DNA of 32,319 nucleotides. It comes from Haplosporangium gracile. Taxonomy: Eukaryota > Mortierellomycota > Mortierellomycetes > Mortierellales > Mortierellaceae. The DNA is taken from assembly GCA_015499985.1 (NCBI GenBank), contig JAAAUF010000295.1, positions 1 through 32,319 of the forward strand, in the 5' to 3' direction. Positions 1 to 9,274 of the stretch are shown one piece after another. The notes beneath the pieces are model-generated. The model worked only from the letters and a program-made list of their open reading frames with translations. It ran no database searches and was not told where the DNA came from. The translations under genes and the position numbers were made by a program. Position 1 is the stretch's first letter; every line of letters begins with the position of its first letter.

Positions 1-714
1 GCCGCGACAACAATAAAAGAACATAGATTTTATTGCAAATATAAGCAAAAAATGTTTTGGAAAACGAACTCTCTCTCTCCCTCTCTCTCTCTTTCTTCTC
101 TCTCCCTCTTCTCTTCTTCTCTCTCTCTCTCTGTGCTCTCTCTCTTTCTCCTCTTTTCTTTTTCTCTTCCTTCTCTCTTCTTTCTCGTTCTTTCCTTGCT
201 CTCTCTCTTCTATCTTTTTATGGCCTCTAAGAACATCTACTAGGGGGAGTTCGTTCGAGCGAAGCAAAAATAAATTAGTGAACTTTTGATACCATACCAT
301 GCCTGATTCTAGTGCCCATTTCTTCATCAAAACAAAACAGATCTTCGTTCTGAAAGCAGTTGTCGAATCCTGGAATTTATCGCTATCACGTACATGTCAC
401 AGAGAAATATAAAAAGTGGTTTTGATGGGTGTAATAAAGAAAATATTCTCTTGAATGACAATTTTGAGGCAGTCGACCAACTTCATTTATTATTTTCTCA
501 TATCCCTAGAGACTTTTACTACAAATTCAACTTAATGGGTCATTGTTAAAAACAACTTTTTACATTTTGTCTAAGCCGCATCTGGGAGATTTTAAGTGTC
601 CTCACATGTTTAGGTGACTGTCATTCGACCGAAGTAAAAAAGTAGGAGCAAGGCCAGCCAAGAAATCATAAATGTACAGTATAGGGTTTATTCAATGGAA
701 AAATAGGAAAGTGT
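1..714. other. Intergenic left edge, no gene supported
   Basis: This stretch holds no supported gene. Positions about 66-200 are an almost pure CT-rich microsatellite, and the 63-residue reading frame through it is only Ser/Leu low complexity. The remainder is AT-rich. On the minus strand an AATAAA hexamer lies at 692-687, about 25 nt beyond the ILV3 stop codon, and is a plausible polyadenylation signal for that gene. Two imperfect 17-nt copies of a TTCGA-x-CGAAG-x-AAAAA motif lie at 54-70 of the second hundred-base block (that is 254-270) and at 624-640. Confidence 0.7.
66..200. repeat. CT-rich microsatellite
   Basis: An imperfect (CT)n/(TCTC)n tract with few purines. No downstream plus-strand gene exists within the window for it to serve as a leader, so it is best treated as simple repeat. 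Confidence 0.85.
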
Positions 715-3262
715 TTACTCGTCAGTGACACATCCTTCACTGGCGTTCTTGACGTTCTTGATGTACTTGTAAAGGGTGCCGCGGGTGGCCTTGTATGGGG
801 GTGCAACCCAGGCAGCCCTTCTTGCCGTCATCTCCTCGTCGGTAACCTTGACGTCCATGGTCTTGCTATCGGCATCGATCGTGATAATATCACCGTTCTT
901 AATCAAACCAATGGGGCCTCCCTCCTGAGCTTCGGGGGTGATGTGACCAATGATGAATCCGTGGGATCCTCCAGAGAAGCGACCGTCAGTCAAGAGAGCA
1001 ACATCGTTTCCGAGACCAGCTCCCATGATGGCGGAAGTAGGGGTCAACATCTCGGGCATACCGGGGCCTCCCTTAGGGCCAGAGTAACGGATAATGATGA
1101 CCTGACCCTTCTTGATCTCGCCGTTCTCCAATCCGCGCAACATGTCCGACTCGTGGTCGTAGACGTTGGCAGGTCCCTCAAAGAAAAGACCCTCCTTTCC
1201 GGTGATCTTGGCGACCGATCCGAGGGGGGCAAGGTTACCCTTGAGGATGCACAAGTGACCATCGGGCTTGATGGGCTTGGAAAGGGGGTAGATGACATCC
1301 TGACCCTCGATCAAACCAGGGACGCTCTTCAAGTTCTCGCTCATGGTCTTTCCGGTGACGGTCAAGCAGTTTCCGTCGATCAATCCCTCCTCGAGGAGGT
1401 ACTTCAAGATGGCGGGGGTGCCTCCAATACGGTGGACGTCCTCCATGACGTACTTTCCAGAGGGCTTCAAGTCGGCCAAAAGGGGAATGCGGGAGCTGAC
1501 GCTCTGGAAGTCGTCGATGGTCAACTTGACGTCGACGGAGCGGGCAATGGCAATCAAGTGGAGGACGGCGTTGGTAGAGCCTCCCAGGATCATGGTGAGA
1601 ACCATGGCGTTCTCGAAAGCCTGGCGAGTCATGATATCACGTGGCTTGATGTCGTTCTCGAGCAAGTGACGGATCGCCATTCCGGCATCCAAGCACTCCT
1701 GAAGTTTCTCGGGGTACTCGGCGGGGGTCGACGAACTGTAAGGAAGAGTCATTCCCATCGCCTCAATAGCCGACGCCACTATTCGTTAACAAGCAAACAC
1801 AATGAATTTTTGTTAGTCAGCCTGCAATAAATAAATGAGTCTATTGTGAATCAATTGAGATAAAGAAGAGGAACTTACTGGTGTTGGCAGTGTACATTCC
1901 ACCGCAGGCTCCGGCACCGGGGCAAGAATTGCGAACAATGTCCTGACGCTGGGTCTCGGTGATGGTTCCGGCGAGGTAGGATCCGTAGGACTGGAAGGCG
2001 GAGACGATGTCGAGGGTTCCCTGGTTGCAGGCGGATGCACCGGGCTTGATGGTACCTCCGTAGACCATGAGGGAGGGGCGGTTGATGCGACCCATGGCCA
2101 TCAGACATCCGGGCATGTTCTTGTCGCATCCGGGCAAGGAGATGTTGGCGTCGTACCACTGTCCGCTCATGACCTATTTGAATAAGTATCGGATTGCCTC
2201 AGATTAGTACTCAGATATGTTCGAACGTGATCAAAGTGCAGTTGATGGATCAAAGACAGTCATTGGTCACTTTTGATCGAAGAAAAAAAGAACTTTAAAT
2301 AACCCATTTACATTCTCTCAAATATCTTCACGATTCAAAAGATAACAAGCACATAAAGCTCCTCCGTCTTATCCCTTGTCTTTGACACTTACAGTCTCAA
2401 TGGAGTCGGCGATGATGTCGCGTGACTGGAGAGAGTAGCTCATGCCAGATGTTCCCATGGAGATACCGTCGCTGACACCGATAGTGTTGAAGCGGTAGCC
2501 GACAAGTCCGGCCTTCTGGACACCCTCTTTGACCTTTGCAGACAGATCATTCAAATGCATGTTGCAAGGGTTTCCTTCGTACCAGCTGGGTATCCGTCGC
2601 ATGTGAAAAGAAAAGGCAATCAGTCAATTGAGTCATGTTGTGACGCGCTAATGAAACTCAGTCGATAAACATCGATGTGGAGAGACAGGGAGGAGGAACA
2701 AAAGAGGCTATACACTTACACACTGGAGATACCGACCTGGGCTTTGCTCATGTCAGCTTCCTTCAATCCCGTAGCGTACACTAAACGACGACCGGATCAA
2801 ATCAGAAGTAACAACAACAAGGTGATTAGTCGACAAGAAAAGGTAACATAATGGCCCCTGACTGTCTTTGGATCAAGATACTGCTTGCTCATTCTCATTT
2901 GGAGCATCGTCCAAGCCAGGAGGAGATCTCTGTTCTGACCCTGGCAAGAAAATAGGAACTTACACATGGCCTGGGAAGCGCCCTGTGACTTTGGCTGCGT
3001 GATTTTGGCACTAAATTTGTTGAGCTCGGGTGTTGAAGAATTGTTGGATCCTGTCGAGTAACGATGGCACTGGACCGCTGCTGCCCTTGCTGAGGTTCTG
3101 GCGTGGCTATTAGACATAGAATACAAAGAGAGATTCGGATCTGTTAAAAATTGACTCGTAGGTCGAAAGTGACAAGGGAACGCGAAAGGATAGTCGATTG
3201 ATGACTTACATTTTAACCTGACCAGCAACCTGTGCTGCTGCTGCTGAAAGAAGAGAAGACAT
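715..3262 (-). CDS. ILV3: Dihydroxy-acid dehydratase, mitochondrial
   Basis: This enzyme dehydrates 2,3-dihydroxy-isovalerate and 2,3-dihydroxy-3-methylvalerate to the 2-keto acids, the third shared step of valine and isoleucine synthesis. The model has six exons on the minus strand: 3262-3210, 3106-2964, 2780-2720, 2585-2393, 2173-1879 and 1778-715. They give 602 aa, normal for the family. The first ~45 residues are rich in Ala, Ser and Arg with no acidic residue, as in a mitochondrial presequence. Family signatures are present: NPCNMHL with C93, PGCDKNMPG with C166, [16 protein letters not shown] with C240 (the expected Fe-S cysteines), and the C-terminal [19 protein letters not shown]. Introns begin GTAAGT and lengths are 97-219 nt. 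The start ATG was chosen because it is the only one giving a presequence in phase with exon 2. The paralogous 6-phosphogluconate dehydratase is less likely given the presequence and the close match to fungal Ilv3. A pyrimidine-rich leader lies upstream on the coding strand. Confidence 0.95.
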
Positions 3263-4191
3263 TATATTTATATATGTGTATGTATGTAAAAGTGTGAGAA
3301 AAGAAATAGGAATGAGTGTGGGAGTGAATGAGAAAGAGAGAGGAGGAATGAACGTGTAACGAACGAGAGAAAAGGGGAGCAGAGTGGAGTGAGTGAGTGA
3401 GAAAAAAGAGGAAAAAGATGTCCGAGGAGGAGGGGGCATTGATCTCCTTTTATGCGTACAGGTCGACCTCGGCTTTTTAGTGGCTGGCCCTCTTGACCTC
3501 CGAGATCGCATGTCAACCAATGTTACTCACATCCAACTGGCGAGCCTCTCACAGCGCGCGCGTGTTATCATTGAAATCGACCCTCCCGGAGAAAAAATCA
3601 GGATTACAAAAACAAGGTTTGCATACATATGGGTCATCTTTTTGGCTTCCTTTTTTAACAGTACTCACCCACTAGACAACACAGAAACGCATGTAGCTCT
3701 GATGTGCAATACTCTCAATCATTAAACCTTTTCTTCCTTGAAGGGCCAAATGTTCTTCCGCCGCCTCGCTTTTAGATGAATTTGCCCCTTTGATAACAAG
3801 TTGACAGAGTGAGTGGGAATTTGGAAGTGTCCCTAAAATGATAGCGACAAACCCTCTCTAACTGCATATGCGCATTTAGAGACTATCTCAAAAGCAAAGC
3901 CACTCTGATTTAAAATCTACGATTGCAACACTTCCGGTGATCATTCCCGCCAACGCTTAAATTGTGCAAGGTGTTCTCTTCTTCCAATTCAACCCTCACT
4001 CACTCACTTATTTTTCACCGTATTCTTCCCCCCGTCCTCTAACATTCATTCCCATCGACTTTGCTTTCCCCCTATTCGCACTTGGCCTCCAATGTTCTGA
4101 CACTTTGCCCTCATCCCTCCCGGCTGACCGTCCAACAATACCCCTTCCCTTCATCTCCACTGCCTCTCCTCCATCCCCTTGACACAAAGTC
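3263..4191. promoter_or_regulatory. Divergent promoter between ILV3 and Zap1-like gene
   Basis: The 929-bp gap separates two genes transcribed away from each other, so it must hold both promoters. The ILV3 side (about 3290-3420) is purine-rich on the plus strand, hence a pyrimidine-rich leader for ILV3. The other side (about 3990-4180) is C/T-rich on the plus strand, a similar leader for the Zap1-like gene. A zinc-response-element-like palindrome lies at 3735-3745. Reading frames in this stretch are short and have no recognisable content. Confidence 0.6.
3735..3745. promoter_or_regulatory. Possible zinc-responsive element
   Basis: The sequence TCCTTGAAGGG matches the yeast Zap1 binding consensus ACCTTNAAGGT at 9 of 10 fixed positions counted in the core CCTTNAAGG plus one mismatched base at each end. 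More exactly, the nine-base core is perfect and both outermost bases differ. It sits about 450 bp upstream of the ATG of a gene encoding a Zap1-like protein. Yeast ZAP1 activates itself through such a site. The functional reading is inference from one site, and the core is short enough to occur by chance. Confidence 0.35.
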
Positions 4192-6730
4192 ATGTCAACG
4201 GTTTTTGACGGTTCGCTCAACCACCAGCTGTCGTCCTTTCAGTATGTGACTCAGCAGCAACAGCAACAACAACAGCAGCAACAACAGCAGCAACAACAGC
4301 AACAACAGCAGGTTCAGCAGCAGCAACAACAACTGCAGCAACACCAGCATCAATTGCACCAGCAGCAGCTGCACCATCACCAGCAACAGCTCCACCACCA
4401 CCATCAGCAACAGCAGCAACAGCTGCAGCAACAACAACAACAGCAGCAGAAATTACTGGCCCAACACCACCAGCAACTTCAGCAACATCAACTTCAGCAG
4501 CAGCAGCTTCAGCATCAGCACCAGCAACGTCAGTCGCTCTTCCACCCTCTGCCCGGAAACGATAGCCTAGTTACACAATCTGCTCTTATTGATGATTGTT
4601 GCACGCTGACCCACACTGTTGATGACTTTTGCTGCACTACAGTCGAGCCGACTCCCTGTTGTGGTCCTCAATCGGAGCTACAGCTCGATATCCTCGAATG
4701 CTGCAACAGCTCTCATTCGACCCCAACCGGCACCCCTTACGGACTGCAGGAAATTGAGTGCTGCATTATTGAGTCTGCTATCAAGGATGGTATCGACTCG
4801 GACTGTTGCCAGGACCTGATCCGACCCGGCGGCATGATCGTCCGGCCTGCTGCGCCCAACTGTTGTTCAGAACATCCAGAGGTTCTAAACGACTGTTGCC
4901 TCACCTGTTGTCCCGACACCGTCTCGTCCACCCCTGGATCTGTGTCTACCTCGGTCGCACCCTCGGAGGCATCCACTTCGCCCACCTCGGCCAGCACCCT
5001 GCAGTCACCGCATTATTTTTCTACGCAGACGTTGCAGTGCAACACTATTGATGATCCGTAAGTCTCGAATGACTACTGCCTCGTTTTTCGTTTTTGCCCT
5101 GTACCCTCCCACTTCCTTATCCAGGATGCAAAAAAGCTTTCGGCTCACACATCTGATACAATTTTGTGTTGCGTCAATCCTGAAAACTCATATGTTAATA
5201 TCTTAATTGACCTTATTATCTGTTTTTAGCTGGAACCCCGCTGGGATCTGCACCTCTGACGGCCATGTGCAGCGCAACAGCATGGACTGCAATCAACACT
5301 CGGCGTTCCACTTTTTAACAAACACCACCACCAACATCCTTGGAGGCAATAATGACTACAACAGCAACAGCGCTAGCAACAACGCCAATACCAACCACAA
5401 CCAAAACAACCGAGACCATTCCCACAGCCATAGCCATGGCCCCCACACCAACCACGGCCACAACCATAACCACAACCACAACCTCAGCCTTAACCACAAT
5501 CACAATCACGGCCATGGCTCATTCTCCAATGGGTCTCCTATGGGCTCCCTTGTAGGAACGCCCTCGTCCAATGTTTCCCTCGGTTCTGATCCAATGGATG
5601 ACGCCCAAATCGACCACATGATTCGCTGTCTTTGGACTGGCTGTACCGCCGAGTTTATCTCACAGGAAGATCTTTTGCCGCACGTATTTCAACTACACGT
5701 GCCCATACCCGAGAACGATCACGCCTTGTGTCTCTGGGAATCATGTGAAACTGAGCAAACCGACGGCGACCAGCTATTGCATCACCTTCGAGCTGACCAC
5801 CACATTGTCCTACCTCCCGCAGCAGCACCCGAAACCCGCCCTCTGATCAAGGCTAAGCCCATTGCAGCAAGGGAACCCGTTATTGCTCCTAGTCCACTGT
5901 CGCCACCAATTCAGGATGATCGTGACGCAAGTTCTGGGGAGGAGCAACACCGTTGCCGATGGAAGGGTTGCAAGCGATCATTCTCGAACTATGATTCGCT
6001 CACCACCCATTTGAGCGAGGACCACATCGGCACTGGCAAGGGCGAGTACGTTTGCGAGTGGGAGGGTTGTGAGCGTAATGGTCGTGGATTCGGCCAGCGA
6101 CAGAAGGCGATGCGACACATTCAAACGCACACCGGAGACAAGCCCTACCAGTGTTCGATCTGCAAGAAGAGGTTCTCGGAGGCCAACATCATGGCCCAGC
6201 ACATGCGTATTCACACCGGCGAGAAACCCTTCAAATGCCCCGAACCTGGCTGCGGTCGCTCATTCTCTATCTCTGGTGCGCTGACTATACATCGCCGAAT
6301 CCACACTGGCGAGAAGCCTTTCAAGTGCAAGTTTGAGGGCTGCAACAAATGGTTTGCAGAGTCATCAAACTTGACCAAGCATCTCCGTGTCCACACTGGT
6401 GAACGTCCGTCTCAGTGCCCATTCCCTGGATGTGAGAAGCGTTTCTCTAGGCCAGACCAGCTCACTCGACACAAACGCACACATATGACTCCTGCAGAGA
6501 AAGCGGCCGAAAAGGCTGCTGCCGAGACACTGGCCGGAGCGAAGGCTGTCAAACGATGGGCCCAAGCATCTTCCTCCTCTGCCTCACCCGAACTGTCCTC
6601 CCACCAAGAAGACTATGGCGATTCTTGGTCCTCCCCAACTTCCCCTTCCTCTGCTACCGTCTCTGGCGATGTTGATCCTGCATACGGCTGGCCAGTCGAC
6701 GCAAGCCATCGCAAGCGAGTCAAGACATGA
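4192..6730 (+). CDS. Zap1-like C2H2 zinc-finger transcription factor
   Basis: This is a nuclear C2H2 regulator that I infer to be zinc-responsive. Two exons, 4192-5057 and 5230-6730, give 788 aa; the 172-nt intron is GTAAGT..TAG. Residues 21-112 are polyGln mixed with His (20 Gln in a row at 21-40). Residues 136-240 carry nine Cys-Cys doublets (136, 147, 156, 170, 190, 205, 224, 235 and 239). Residues about 343-385 are a His-Asn repeat. Eight C2H2 fingers span C422 to H707. The first two are a separated pair of the CxWxxC kind, then after a linker come CRWKGC and CEWEGC fingers with RQKAMRHIQTH, followed by four standard fingers with TGEKP linkers. Yeast Zap1 has the same plan: a sensing finger pair, a linker, then the DNA-binding array with FPQRQKLIRH. 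A GLI/ZIC-type protein is the main alternative, because those share the CxWxGC paired fingers. The C-terminal ~80 residues are Ser/Pro-rich and end in a basic RKRVK segment. Confidence 0.8.
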
Positions 6731-6978
6731 TCTCTGCGTTGTTCTTCAATTTTTGTCTTTTCTGTACCCATATAGCTAAATACCATGTTACTTTGCAGAA
6801 GAGCCCTTGATCCTGTATTTAATCGTTGTTTGAACCATTCCCATTCTTATCTACATTCAAACATGCTCCTTATCGTGTAGGGAGAGAGAGTGACTGCGAG
6901 ACATACGTCCAAAAAGAGTCGAAATAAAGGAAGCGCGATCTTTTCAAACAACACAAACACATCAGAACAGGAAACAAC

Positions 6979-9274
6979 ATGGAGAGGGAGGAAGCATCAG
7001 TTCACAGCGGTCGTCCTCGGGATCGCAGACCTCCGCCAAGTGGATGGGTATTGGATGCCCCCAGGATTGTTCATTCGATCGTCAACGTCCAGCCTCAGGG
7101 ACAACTCTACCGCTTACGGTCCTTCGCAGACGACTATCGCCGACTCGTTCAGGACCAAAAGGACACCGATCCTTACGACGCTTACTTTGCAGACAACAAG
7201 GACCTAGAACGTCAAATCGCCGAGAGGACCGATACTTGGGACGAAACCGAGCTTGTTAACGATATGTTTGGCGACCCAACTATCCTGGGTCTGCTGCAGG
7301 AGTGGCATGAACAGAGATTGGGGTCGACGAAAGGACCATTGAACCGGGAACTGCGGCCGACGTGGTCGTCGGTTTTTGGCAAAGTGGAGGATGTGACAGA
7401 GCTTGGGGACCGTTCCAACTTGCATCTCAAGGGAAGGTTCACGCCACATTTGGGGCGGCCTGTGGCGATGGGCGATGATAATGTACGGCGGTTGTTGAGT
7501 TCTACGGATCGCGGGCGGAGGAGAGTGCCGTTTGTCAGTGGTCGTGGAAAGTCTCGGGGTTCAATGAGGGGCGCCAAGGCTCCTCGGATATCTAAAAAGG
7601 AAGCGGAGCCAGCTGGAACGCGGATACAGGGCGAGCTGTTGACCTCTGTATCTGCAGAAGCGTCAACAACGACAACAACCTCTATAGCCAGTTCTCTTGC
7701 ACCCACAGCAATATCAACTACGAGAGTCGCGAACACAAACCCATCCGAAGCATCATCATCAGCATCGCCGCAATTAGACATGGCCACAGCGGAGCTTGTG
7801 CAGCTGGAAAAGGATGCTCGGCTCATTGAATACCTGGCAGAACAGCGAGCACGACAGGAGATCGAGAATCGAATCGCAAAGACATCCCTAGAGACAAGGT
7901 TCCAAAGATGTTCGCTGATGCTGGAGGACAGCACCTTGGAGTCGTTGGCTCTGAAATCACAGGCTCTTCTCCCTATTCAACAACGCCCACCCCTCAATCT
8001 TGTCCCACTTGCGCCACCTCGCTTCAGTCGACCATTTGTTCCTATCATGGAAGAAGAACTGGTCGTCTCCGTTGCCATCTACAACGCGCACCGACCAGAC
8101 CAGCGGATGCAAGAGTTTCTGTTCCTCGGGAGCCAGCGTCTTTCAGCCATGCGGGATGCGTTTGAATGCGCGTCAGATAATGAGCTTCGAGAGTGGGACG
8201 AACTCTCGAATGTTTCCAAGATTCACAACACAGCGGATAAAAAGACCAGCAACTCTTTCTTTTTCATCGAGGATGTCTTTTACTCGGACTCGCCTTTGAT
8301 TCGCGCTAGACTGGAGAAGCGGAATCAACTGCAGGAGGAAGCAAATAGGCGGCTGGATGAGCTTGAGAAGCTGAGGCAGGAGCGATACCAGGAAGCGGTG
8401 AAACTGAGAAACAGGAGGAGACGTCTATTGCGTGAGGATCTGGCACTGGGCAGTGTGAGTCGTGCCAATGACAACGTCAGTGACGATGGCGACGACGATG
8501 ACATGGACTTGGAGTTTGATGACTCAGACATTCGAGCACAGATGGAGGCGAGCATGTACCACGAGCAACCGATCGAGAATATAAAGGTGGAGAACCAAGA
8601 TCATCTTGAAGAAATCTCGGAAGACTACAGCCAGTAAGTCTAAAGCTGTTGTTCATTTGGGTTTGTACGTCGCGTAGGAATGGATCAATGTGAAGCATTG
8701 AGCTGACCATTATCACTCTATATCATGGATTAGGGTTATTTTGGATTGGGTGGAAGAAAATCCGGAGCGAAAACGACAGCCAGGATTCGGGAACCTCAAG
8801 AAAAAGTATATGCATGACCCTCAGATTCAGGATCTGTCAGTTCGATTAAACCAACCCTATCTCTTTGTGCATCAAGGCGATTGCGAGCATATCCTCATGT
8901 TTCGCGATCTGAGGTAAGTCTCAGAGGAGTAATTGTTGAAGACGACGGTTTAAAAAGATATATACGGATGAGTAAGATTTTGAACTAAAGTTTCGTGCTG
9001 TTCATTGTTTGTTAATAGATTGTATAGCCAGCGACACGACGACTTGAACAGGCTTTCATATCCGCTGCTGGTGTACAAGGGCAAGACGACGTCGCATATG
9101 TGCAGGATGTGCAAGATCAACAAGGCATTCTATGTGACGGTGGACGACCGACTCGCTGGCGAGACGCCGTGCTACTTTTGCGAGCAATGCTACGATAGCT
9201 TCCACTACGACGTTGACGGCAACATCCTCTACGACGACTTTCGCGTTTTTCGCTATAGTACTCTTGCTAAATAG
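6979..9274 (+). CDS. SNAPC3: snRNA-activating protein complex subunit 3 (SNAP50-like)
   Basis: SNAPc binds the proximal sequence element of snRNA promoters and recruits RNA polymerase II or III; subunit 3 contacts DNA. Three exons, 6979-8633, 8734-8913 and 9019-9274, give 696 aa with in-phase GTAAGT..TAG introns of 100 and 105 nt. The C-terminal third carries the SNAP50 domain: FLFLGSQRLSAMRDAF, then SNSFFFIEDVFYSD, a loop of basic coiled-coil (about residues 435-480), an acidic stretch, and the terminal zinc-binding region from C640 to H674. That region includes CRMC, VTVDDRLAGETPCYFCEQC and HYD, typical of the family. The N-terminal half is basic and Ser/Thr/Ala-rich, with no recognised domain. 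The start was chosen as the first ATG of the long frame. The stop lies 8 nt inside the 3' end of a convergent degenerate frame. Confidence 0.9.

Noticed and set aside
52..243. 63-aa Ser/Leu frame
   Set aside because: Translation of a CT microsatellite.
943..1830. 295-aa open frame antisense to ILV3
   Set aside because: It mirrors a fully supported ILV3 exon and has no recognisable content; codon bias of the real strand keeps it open.
4248..4254. TGACTCA, a Gcn4-type site near ILV3
   Set aside because: It lies inside the coding start of the Zap1-like gene, about 1 kb from ILV3, and a 7-mer is expected by chance.
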